A DNA stretch of 35,543 bases from positions 1-35,543 of the IMG/VR virus record IMGVR_UViG_3300005529_001092; one strand, given 5' to 3'. The stretch is from a virus. This document shows, piece after piece, positions 1-5,295 of this stretch; position 1 is the stretch's first letter, and every line of letters starts with the position of its first letter. Under the pieces are notes generated by a model. That model saw nothing but the letters and a program-made list of their open reading frames with translations. It was not told the DNA's origin and made no database searches. A program made the translations under genes and the position numbers.

Positions 1-120
1 GGGACCGCGAGCGCCCCACTCATTCAGGGCGTGCTTGGTGATGATGTTGGTATGCGAGTCGCTCTCTTCCAGCCAGAACTCGCGATCCTTGGTTAACACG
101 AAACTTGCGAATTTGCACAT
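1..120 (-). CDS. Hypothetical phage protein, 3' part cut by window edge
   Basis: An open frame reads leftwards from ATG at 120 off the left edge, giving 40 residues that begin MCKFASFVLTKDREFW. A strong ribosome binding site (GGGAGAGAG) sits 6 bases upstream. The pattern of a short beta strand, a Trp and then an SDSH..II segment recalls small conserved phage proteins of unknown function, but I cannot name a family with certainty. It is the most distal visible gene of the leftward set. Two copies of the recurrent 13-bp box lie just upstream at 148-160 and 182-194. Confidence 0.6.
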   Translation of the reverse strand, partial: MCKFASFVLTKDREFWLEESDSHTNIITKHALNEWGARGP

Positions 121-147
121 GTCGTCTCTCTCCCTTGACTTCTCAAC

Positions 148-160
148 TATGCGCCTGACT
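148..160 (+). repeat. Recurrent 13-bp box, copy 1
   Basis: TATGCGCCTGACT, followed by AAAT. It contains the exact 10-bp core GCRCCTGACT and lies in the intergenic space upstream of the leftward gene starting at 120. It belongs to a family scattered over the window in both orientations. Confidence 0.7.
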
Positions 161-181
161 AAATGGTGTGTCAATCAAAAA

Positions 182-194
182 AGTGAGCCTGACT
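182..194 (+). repeat. Recurrent 13-bp box, copy 2 (one mismatch)
   Basis: AGTGAGCCTGACT, followed by CAAAATGG. It matches the box except for one core base and lies 22 bases from copy 1 in the same orientation, so the two form a tandem pair between the genes at 1-120 and 291-614. Confidence 0.6.
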
Positions 195-290
195 CAAAAT
201 GGATGCACTGAAGTAATGCGCCGGGTTACGTACCGGCCCCGAGTACCACCTCGGACGCACCGCTTGCCGTAGGATCGGCCGCGGCGGAGC

Positions 291-614
291 TTAGTAAACT
301 CGCGTCCATCGTGCATCGCGGTGATATTGGGCGAGAAGTGCATCAAAGGCGGCGCGTGTCGTGACCTTGATTGCCGGATCGCTCTTTTCGCCGTCCCAAG
401 ACACCTCGAACAACTCAGAGCGGTAGCTCATCAGCGCGAAGTTCCTCTGAATCGTGCTGCCATTGGAGTAACGCGCCGATTCCACAGGAACGCAGCGAAA
501 GGCGATATTGATTGCATCGCGGCTGGAAAGGAACCCAATCCCTTTTCCATCTACAGAAGCGATTGGGGTGGTGCGCTGCTTCTCGGTCGAATAATTCTTG
601 AATATCTTCACCAT
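291..614 (-). CDS. Hypothetical protein, 107 aa
   Basis: The start chosen is ATG at 614, which has a good ribosome binding site (AGGAG, 7 bases upstream) and begins MVKIFKNYSTEK. The frame is open further upstream and runs straight into the IS1595-type transposase fragment, so a 287-aa fusion could also be made. Nothing in the 107 residues resembles the second half of an IS1595 transposase: the expected second catalytic Asp, the HTN motif and the Glu are missing. I therefore read it as an independent gene whose upstream side was joined to a transposon fragment. It is mixed alpha/beta with no membrane segment, and I do not recognise a family. Confidence 0.6.
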   Translation of the reverse strand: MVKIFKNYSTEKQRTTPIASVDGKGIGFLSSRDAINIAFRCVPVESARYSNGSTIQRNFALMSYRSELFEVSWDGEKSDPAIKVTTRAAFDALLAQYHRDARWTRVY

Positions 615-638
615 TTTCAATCTCCTACGAGGCTGGTT

Positions 639-1154
639 ACCGCCGCGCTCCCGAAGCCCCACAACGGCAACCTTGCCAACGGAACCCCGACCAGCGTTCA
701 GCTTTTTGGACTCGTGCTTATTGGCTTCCTTGCCGCCGAAGAATGCCTCATCGACTTCGACAACGCCTTGAAGCTTAGCCAGTTCCCCACCGCAAGCCTC
801 ACGCAAGCGGTGGAGCATGAACCATGCCGACTTCTGCTGTACGCCAATCTCTTTGGCGATCTGCATGGACGAGATACCCTTGCGGGCAGTCACAAGCAAG
901 TACATAGCATAGAGCCATTTATGGAGCGGTATGTGCGACCGCTCGAAGATGGTCCCGGTACGGATTGTAAAGTCAATCTGGCACTTATTGCAGCGGTGGA
1001 ATCCGGCTTTACGCGGCGTGATGCGATCCTGACCGGCGCACGTAGGGCAGGTAACACCCTTGGGCCAGAGACGGCTTTCAAGATACACACGGGCCGTCTC
1101 TTCGTCGGGAAACATCTCGAACAACTTGAAGGTGCTGATTGTCGAACGGCTCAT
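639..1154 (-). pseudogene. IS1595-family transposase, N-terminal half only
   Basis: Residues 1-172 match the ISXO2/IS1595 transposase pattern. There is a CPTC...CNKC zinc ribbon at 36-58, a helix-turn-helix around 94-120 (ISSMQIAKEIGVQQKSAWF), and the first catalytic Asp in EVDEAFFGG at 133-141, followed by GKVAVVGLRERGG. After about residue 172 the similarity stops and the frame passes without a stop into the unrelated 107-aa protein. The second Asp and the Glu of the DDE triad are absent, so it cannot transpose alone. ATG at 1154 overlaps the upstream stop (ATGA), which suggests translational coupling. It may be an IS remnant or a domesticated DNA-binding module. Confidence 0.8.
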
Positions 1155-1378
1155 GCTGCTGTCCTGTCAACTATCCGGCCAATTTCAGAAGCCTCCCATT
1201 CGACCCGTTTTCCGCTATCGGACTCCAGCACCTCTACCTCAAAAGCAAAAGGGTTCCCGTTAATCAGCCGCGCCGCTTCGACGCACGGTTCAACTTGAGC
1301 ACTATGAAGAGTGCGCCGTACAGTTCGATCTCCTTCGCGGTAGCACCAAACTACGCAATACTTGCTTGCGGTCATCAT
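1151..1378 (-). CDS. Hypothetical protein, 75 aa, coupled to transposase fragment
   Basis: Several in-frame ATGs exist. I chose 1378 (MMTASKYCVVWCYREGDR) because GGAGG lies 8 bases upstream; a longer form from 1393 lacks a good site. The protein is small, with Cys and Trp in the first strand and an acidic end (EVEVLESDSGKRVEWEAS). I recognise no family. It overlaps the transposase fragment by 4 bases (ATGA), so the two are probably co-translated. It is the first gene of the leftward set, and its promoter should lie in the 1379-1762 control region. Confidence 0.55.
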   Translation of the reverse strand: MMTASKYCVVWCYREGDRTVRRTLHSAQVEPCVEAARLINGNPFAFEVEVLESDSGKRVEWEASEIGRIVDRTAA

Positions 1379-1485
1379 GGGCATTTCCTCCATGCGTTTA
1401 AGGTATTTTAGTCCCTCACGGAAGTCAACAGTTATTTTAGGAAATCTTGTGGACAAGGGAGTCAAAGACATAATTCCCGAAAAAT

Positions 1486-1502
1486 ACTGCACCTGATAAA
1501 AA
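1486..1502 (+). promoter_or_regulatory. 13-bp box copy 3 with extended -10-like TGATAAAAA
   Basis: ACTGCACCTGATA is followed by AAAAGTACAGTACC. The end of the box forms TG-A-TAAAAA, a weak extended -10. No good start codon follows closely on this strand. Confidence 0.4.
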
Positions 1503-1520
1503 GTACAGTACCAAGGTAAT

Positions 1521-1542
1521 ACTGCACCTGATTTGCTATGAT
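1521..1542 (+). promoter_or_regulatory. 13-bp box copy 4 with extended -10 TGCTATGAT
   Basis: ACTGCACCTGATT is followed at once by TGCTATGAT (TGn plus TATGAT at 1537-1542), a good extended -10 element. No classical -35 is needed for such a promoter. A transcript from here would run through the 1550-1760 leader into the small terminase gene. Confidence 0.5.
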
Positions 1543-1632
1543 GATCTCAAGCAGTTCCGCCGGCTCCGCGAATCAAGTTGGTCGGCTCTTGAGCGCATCC
1601 AGGCCGTAAGGCAAATGCAGCGAAAACGCGCA

Positions 1633-1652
1633 CATGCGGTGAAAAACGCATG
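1633..1652 (+). repeat. Short inverted repeat in the control region
   Basis: CATGCG and CGCATG flank an 8-base loop (GTGAAAAA). It could be a small hairpin or a dyad for a DNA-binding protein such as the small terminase. Only the symmetry is seen; the function is a guess. Confidence 0.3.
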
Positions 1653-1735
1653 CGGATCAGCGCCAGAAAGCGCGGAAGCAGACGGAACGAACACGCGCGC
1701 GTAGTCAAAAGCCGGCAGTGTCTCCAAACCATAAA

Positions 1736-1756
1736 ACTGCGCCTGACTGGTATGAT
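1736..1756 (+). promoter_or_regulatory. 13-bp box copy 5 with extended -10 TGGTATGAT, terS promoter
   Basis: ACTGCGCCTGACT runs into TGGTATGAT, with TATGAT at 1751-1756. Only six bases (AGAGAC) separate the -10 from the ATG at 1763, so transcription would begin at or next to the start codon and the mRNA would be leaderless or nearly so. No strong ribosome binding site precedes the ATG, which agrees. Confidence 0.55.
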
Positions 1757-1762
1757 AGAGAC

Positions 1763-2242
1763 ATGTTGCGCGGACGCCCAAAAATACCTTACGACGCAGA
1801 GCTTGCGGAGATGATCTGCGAGCGCATTGCAACGTCTGACGACGGCCTTGAGCAAGTGATTGACGAGATGAGGCTTACGCTCGGCGATCGCGTGCCTGGA
1901 TTGACCACGATCTACCGGTGGCTTGAGGAAAGCGCTGACTTCGCGGAGAAATCCGCGCGCGCTCGGACCTTACAAGCGCAATTGCTGCATGATCGGGCGC
2001 AAGTGCAGGCCAAAACTCCGCTGATTGGCGTTGTGCGCAAGATTGAGCGCAATGGCGAGAAAGAGACGGTCACGGAGACCACGACAGATAACGTCGAGCG
2101 CTCCAAGCTGCTAGTGCAGACGACTCTGCGGCGGGCCGGGCAACTCAACCCGAAGAAGTACGGGGAAAAGGTCGGCATTGCCGGCGCAGACGGAGACGGC
2201 CCACTCGAGGTTGTGGTACGGCATATCGGAGGCGGACAGTGA
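1763..2242 (+). CDS. terS: Terminase small subunit
   Basis: This is the DNA-recognition subunit of the packaging motor, 159 residues from ATG 1763. The N-terminal GRPKIPYDAELAEMICERI pattern and the following TTIYRWLEES helix-turn-helix (about 50-60) match the Sf6-type small terminase family. A central helical oligomerisation region and a C-terminal tail ending in VVVRHIGGGQ follow. An in-frame upstream start at 1718 would overlap the promoter box, so I prefer 1763. It opens the late operon, overlaps the next gene by GTGA, and lies two small genes upstream of the large terminase. The extended -10 six bases upstream implies leaderless expression. Confidence 0.85.
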   Translation: MLRGRPKIPYDAELAEMICERIATSDDGLEQVIDEMRLTLGDRVPGLTTIYRWLEESADFAEKSARARTLQAQLLHDRAQVQAKTPLIGVVRKIERNGEKETVTETTTDNVERSKLLVQTTLRRAGQLNPKKYGEKVGIAGADGDGPLEVVVRHIGGGQ

Positions 2243-2418
2243 GCGATGAGTTAAAGATTGTGCTGATGAAAATCCTCGTACTGCAGCAATCAGCCTTTTT
2301 GCGCATAGCCAATCTGCATGTACAGCAGAGCATAGAGGCCAAGCAGGCTGAGCTCGAGGGCCTTGCTCGCGAGTCGAAAGAGGCCCAGGCGCTTATCCAA
2401 CAGATCATGGGGTGGTGA
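2239..2418 (+). CDS. Small coiled-coil hypothetical protein, 59 aa
   Basis: GTG at 2239 overlaps the terS stop (GTGA) and has GGAGG 6 bases upstream. The product begins MSDELKIVLMKILVLQQ and is almost entirely helical, with heptad-like Leu, Ile and Ala spacing and many Gln, Glu and Lys residues (HVQQSIEAKQAELEGLARES). It ends in IMGWW-less GW before the stop. No family is recognised. Its place between the terminase subunits suggests a packaging accessory or oligomerisation partner, but that is inference from position only. Confidence 0.6.
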   Translation: MSDELKIVLMKILVLQQSAFLRIANLHVQQSIEAKQAELEGLARESKEAQALIQQIMGW

Positions 2419-2423
2419 TAATT

Positions 2424-2708
2424 ATGGCGAGTCCCTCTTTCGGACCACTGGGCGGCCTTATTGACTTCTTCGGAGGCGGTCGCGGCAACGTGCAGCGGCT
2501 CCTGCAGGCGACCGATCCAACGCGCGGGCCTGTGTTTCCGTTTGTAGCGCCGCTTGAGCATATGCTTGGCATCGGCGGCCAGGCGCAGCCGGACACAAGC
2601 TGGCACGATGGCATGGTGCAAAAGGCGACGCAGAGCTTTGCCAAGCCGAGCGGCAGCGCGGAGGCATCCCAGCCCAAGAGCGTGCTGGCTCTCAAAAAGA
2701 GCAAGTGA
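2424..2708 (+). CDS. Hypothetical protein between terminase subunits, 94 aa
   Basis: The start chosen is ATG 2424 (MASPSFGPLGGLIDFFGGGR), with a G-rich site (GGGGTGG) upstream. The N-terminus is Gly- and Phe-rich, the middle holds a conserved-looking PFVAPLEHMLG stretch, and the tail is Lys-rich (ALKKSK). It has no membrane segment and no recognisable family. It overlaps the start of the large terminase by 4 bases (GTGA), so translation is probably coupled. Small Gly-rich proteins in this position occur in other podovirus-like genomes, with unknown role. Confidence 0.6.
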   Translation: MASPSFGPLGGLIDFFGGGRGNVQRLLQATDPTRGPVFPFVAPLEHMLGIGGQAQPDTSWHDGMVQKATQSFAKPSGSAEASQPKSVLALKKSK

Positions 2709-4318
2709 GTCGGCTACTCGACATCTCGATGCAGCCGAAGCAATCGGCGCTGTATCGGCTGATAAAAGATAGCCCCGTCCCTGTCATCGGCGCGGGCGGC
2801 GGCCGTGGATCAGCCAAGTCCTCAGCGGTTGACCGTTGCGCTATCACTCTGATGTACGAACGGCCCGGTATTACGGTATGCCTGGTAATGCGCACGTGGG
2901 TTAAGCAGATGGTACCCTTCCATCTCAAGGCCATCCGGCGCGATTTCCCCGAGCTGAGCAAATACCTCAAAGAGTCGCCGCCGGCCGAATTGACTATTGG
3001 CCGCTCGCGGATGGAATTCAAATATGCCGAAAACTACAACGCCGTGGAAGAGGCGTTTCGCTCGGGCAATTACGACCTGATCGTGGTGGATCAGGCTGAG
3101 CAGTTCACCTGGCGCGAGCTGGTGGAGATGCGCAAGGCGGCTCGATCGCGCGGCGGCAAGACGGCCAAGTTTGTGCTCGTCTTCAATATGCGCGGGGCGA
3201 GCATTCAGGAGTTACGTAAAGTCTTTTACCTTAAAGAGATAAGCGACCCGCAAGATTACACATTCATCAAGTTCAACCCCTGGGATAACGTCGAGTGGGT
3301 ACGGGCCTCGCTCGAAGAGGACGGCTACACCGAGGTCGATTATTACCGCTGGACCGATGAGCAGCGCAAGAGCTATGCGGCGCAGCGCGGTCCCTACACG
3401 CGCCAGCTTGCCAACGACGATCCGGTCATCTCCAAGGCTGACTGGGAAGGCGACTGGGATTCGCTGGAGGGTACGTACTTTGCCAGCAGCTTTGACCTGG
3501 AGTCAACGCGGATCGATGCGGAGTTGGTTACCAAGCTGCACAAGCCGTGGGCGACACATTGGACCTCGCAGGATTGGGGCAAAGCGCACTGGTGCGTCAC
3601 ATTCTGGTGGTCGCGGACAACGCTGTCGCCTGCAGAGGCAAAAGAGTTGCTGGGCTGGGATCTGGTTAAGCCGATCAACGTGACGGCACTCTACCGCGAG
3701 CTGATCGTCAACGAGACGGACGCGCCGGCTGTGGCGCAGACCATCGTCGAGTGCACGCCGACTGATGAGCGCAAGAAGCTGAAGGCGTATTTCCTGTCAC
3801 CGGAAGAGGTCACGGACGATCCAAACTCGATTGGTTCGCAACAGACTAAAATCCTGCGGCCTGCGGGTTTGCCGGGCGCAATCAAGGCGGACAATGACCG
3901 CAAGGGCGGTTACGGGCTACTAGCGAATATGTTCCGGGCGTCGAAGGGTAAAGGCTGGGGCCTGGACAAAGAGGGCAATCGGTTTCAGTATGACGATGCG
4001 CTGCTGATCTCGGTCGAGTGCGTCGAGGCGCTTAACTCAATTCCGCTGCTGTTGCGCGATCCAAAGAACCTGGACGATGTGCTAAAGACTGATTTGAGCA
4101 CCGCCAAGCTCGAGCAGGACTGCGGCGATACGATGCGGTATGGCGTTAAGTCAATGCTCGCGCCACGCAAGCAGACCGCCGAAGAGCAATACCAGCAGAA
4201 GATGGCGGTTGCGACGCCAAAAGACAGACTTCTGTTAACATGGCAACATGAGGTCAAGAAGCAGAAGGGCGGGCGCGCGAGTATGCCGCCGAGCTGGAAA
4301 GGTAATCTGACTCGATGA
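2705..4318 (+). CDS. terL: Terminase large subunit (ATPase and nuclease)
   Basis: This is the motor that pumps DNA into the prohead and cuts it, 537 residues. The Walker A-type loop is GGGRGSAKSS at about 31-40, and Walker B is YDLIVVDQAEQ at about 122-132, where the usual DEA/DEP is DQA followed by E. The C-terminal RNase H-like nuclease is marked by SQDWGKAHW around 288-296 and by later acidic residues near ISVECVEAL and GDTMRYG. The GTG start overlaps the previous stop, and the end overlaps the next gene by ATGA. Length and order fit the family. The Gln in Walker B is a small oddity; the following Glu may be the catalytic one. Confidence 0.92.
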   Translation: MSRLLDISMQPKQSALYRLIKDSPVPVIGAGGGRGSAKSSAVDRCAITLMYERPGITVCLVMRTWVKQMVPFHLKAIRRDFPELSKYLKESPPAELTIGRSRMEFKYAENYNAVEEAFRSGNYDLIVVDQAEQFTWRELVEMRKAARSRGGKTAKFVLVFNMRGASIQELRKVFYLKEISDPQDYTFIKFNPWDNVEWVRASLEEDGYTEVDYYRWTDEQRKSYAAQRGPYTRQLANDDPVISKADWEGDWDSLEGTYFASSFDLESTRIDAELVTKLHKPWATHWTSQDWGKAHWCVTFWWSRTTLSPAEAKELLGWDLVKPINVTALYRELIVNETDAPAVAQTIVECTPTDERKKLKAYFLSPEEVTDDPNSIGSQQTKILRPAGLPGAIKADNDRKGGYGLLANMFRASKGKGWGLDKEGNRFQYDDALLISVECVEALNSIPLLLRDPKNLDDVLKTDLSTAKLEQDCGDTMRYGVKSMLAPRKQTAEEQYQQKMAVATPKDRLLLTWQHEVKKQKGGRASMPPSWKGNLTR

Positions 4319-4608
4319 ACTGGCTCGAAGCCTTCTTTCCCTACCGCTCGCACCTCGAACGCGAAATCGAATATCTGCGCGCGCAGCTTGCCCAGCAGCA
4401 GAGGCGGCGCGATGAGCTTGAGGCTGTTCTGGCCGAAATCGCCAAGCCTCGCCCTACGGTGAAATTCAAGCCTGAGCCGGATGGCAAATGGACCAAGGTA
4501 GAGCGTCGCCCGCTTGGCTGGGACGACTACCGGGCCAATCAGCGTGCGCAAACTAGTCAGGTGCAGTCTGAGGAAAAGGGAGAACAGAATGCAAGATCCA
4601 ATGGTTGA
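4315..4608 (+). CDS. Coiled-coil hypothetical protein, 97 aa
   Basis: ATG 4315 overlaps the terL stop by 4 bases. The first third starts with an aromatic N-terminus (MNWLEAFFPYRSHLEREIEY) and continues into a coiled coil rich in Leu, Gln and Arg (QLAQQQRRRDELEAVLAEIA). The rest is a polar tail with a KWTKVERRPLGWDDYR segment. Such small coiled-coil ORFs often follow terL in podovirus-like genomes, but no function is established to my knowledge. A copy of the 13-bp box lies inside the gene at 4555-4567. Confidence 0.65.
   Translation: MNWLEAFFPYRSHLEREIEYLRAQLAQQQRRRDELEAVLAEIAKPRPTVKFKPEPDGKWTKVERRPLGWDDYRANQRAQTSQVQSEEKGEQNARSNG
4555..4567 (-). repeat. Recurrent 13-bp box, reverse copy inside CDS
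   Basis: AGTCAGGTGCAGT on the plus strand is the box in reverse orientation with an intact 10-bp core. It lies just before the ribosome binding site of the gene that starts at 4589. Confidence 0.6.
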
Positions 4609-4849
4609 CATGATCCGCAAGGCTGGCACAGACGCGCAGGCCGCGCGCGATAAGCAGGCGAGCGCCGGCAGTAAGCCGCCGATTGAGCAGAACCCGCAAG
4701 CTATGCGCTGCATCGACGAACTGAAGCAGATGGGCTACACCGCTGAGGATGTTGAGCGGGCGATGGGCGGTGGCGAGGAAGACGACGAGCAGCAGGACTC
4801 TGGCGCGCAGGCAACACAGGCGGCGCCGTTGAACATACCCGGAACATAA
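4589..4849 (+). CDS. Hypothetical acidic protein, 86 aa
   Basis: The start chosen is ATG 4589 (MQDPMVDMIRKAGTDAQAAR), with AGGGAG 6 bases upstream. The gene overlaps the end of the previous gene by 20 bases in another frame. The middle reads IDELKQMGYTAEDVERAMGG, which looks like a small UBA-like three-helix fold, and the tail is acidic and Gln/Ala-rich (EEDDEQQDSGAQ). The UBA-like reading is from the LKQMGY...DVERAM spacing only and is tentative. It sits between terminase and portal; its role is unknown. Confidence 0.65.
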   Translation: MQDPMVDMIRKAGTDAQAARDKQASAGSKPPIEQNPQAMRCIDELKQMGYTAEDVERAMGGGEEDDEQQDSGAQATQAAPLNIPGT

Positions 4850-4866
4850 CCAAAGGAGAGAGACCG

Positions 4867-4929
4867 ATGAGTTACGACGAAAAGATGAATCTAGGTGCGG
4901 GATTGCGCGGAGCAATCACGCTCTATTAA
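4867..4929 (+). CDS. Tiny ORF, 20 aa, with a strong ribosome binding site
   Basis: ATG 4867 is preceded by AAAGGAGAGAGACCG, a near-ideal initiation region. The 15 bases from GGAG to ATG (4855-4869) are identical to those before the GroES-like gene at 11327-11341. The product begins MSYDEKMNLGAGLRG and stops after TLY. It is either a genuine micro-peptide or the start of a gene truncated by a frameshift: the following 150 bases carry other open frames but no convincing continuation. Confidence 0.45.
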   Translation: MSYDEKMNLGAGLRGAITLY

Positions 4930-5082
4930 CCCCCATCTCTGCCGCGGAAAACCTCGCCTTGGGCGCGGGCGAGCGGACGCCGGAAATCATGCCGGCATGG
5001 AGGCTGACCTTCCATTTTCCTACGCTCTCGGCAGCGAGATGCAGACGGCACGCGGCAGGGAGCGCCCAAACTTGAGGCAGGC

Positions 5083-5295
5083 ATGACCGATCCTACTGGC
5101 ACAACCGACGAATTGCGCAGCGTAGACCAGCGCATTGCAGACCTGGAGCATGACAATAATCTTCTGCGCGCGGCGTTTGCCGAGGTCATCACCTCTAATT
5201 TCCTTTTGCGCAAGTCGTTCGAAGAGATGACTGAGCGCAACATCAAGCTGGTTAAGCGCGTGAATGAATTTCTAGATCGATGGACGGTTGCCTGA
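5083..5295 (+). CDS. Coiled-coil hypothetical protein, 70 aa
   Basis: ATG 5083 has TTGAGG about 7 bases upstream. The product is one long helix with heptad repeats (RSVDQRIADLEHDNNLLRAA, later KSFEEMTERNIKLVKRVN) and no membrane segment. It ends in TGATG, sharing a base with the portal start, so the two genes are probably coupled. No family is recognised; a position right before the portal suggests a head-assembly helper, which is inference. Confidence 0.65.
   Translation: MTDPTGTTDELRSVDQRIADLEHDNNLLRAAFAEVITSNFLLRKSFEEMTERNIKLVKRVNEFLDRWTVA

Larger units (their letters stand above)
1379..1762. other. Divergent intergenic control region
   Basis: No convincing protein gene is present. The region separates the leftward genes from the rightward terminase operon. 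It holds three copies of the 13-bp box (1486, 1521 and 1736), each followed by an extended -10-like sequence, and an inverted repeat CATGCG at 1633-1638 with CGCATG at 1647-1652. A position just before the small terminase gene also makes it a candidate for the packaging initiation site, but no pac or cos signature can be recognised by eye. Confidence 0.6.

Noticed and set aside
321-1298. Long plus-strand frame opposite to the transposase fragment
   Set aside because: It is the mirror of a well-supported minus-strand reading with zinc ribbon and HTH, and it has no ribosome binding site or recognisable domain.
3985-4713. 242-codon minus-strand frame opposite to the terminase end
   Set aside because: It crosses three plus-strand genes that are tightly coupled and well supported, and shows no domain or start signal.
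4895-5086. 63-codon frame overlapping the 20-aa ORF, ending at ATGA of the next gene
   Set aside because: The start is a GTG inside the 20-aa ORF without a ribosome binding site, composition is Arg/Gly-rich as for random GC-rich frames, and no protein-like pattern appears.
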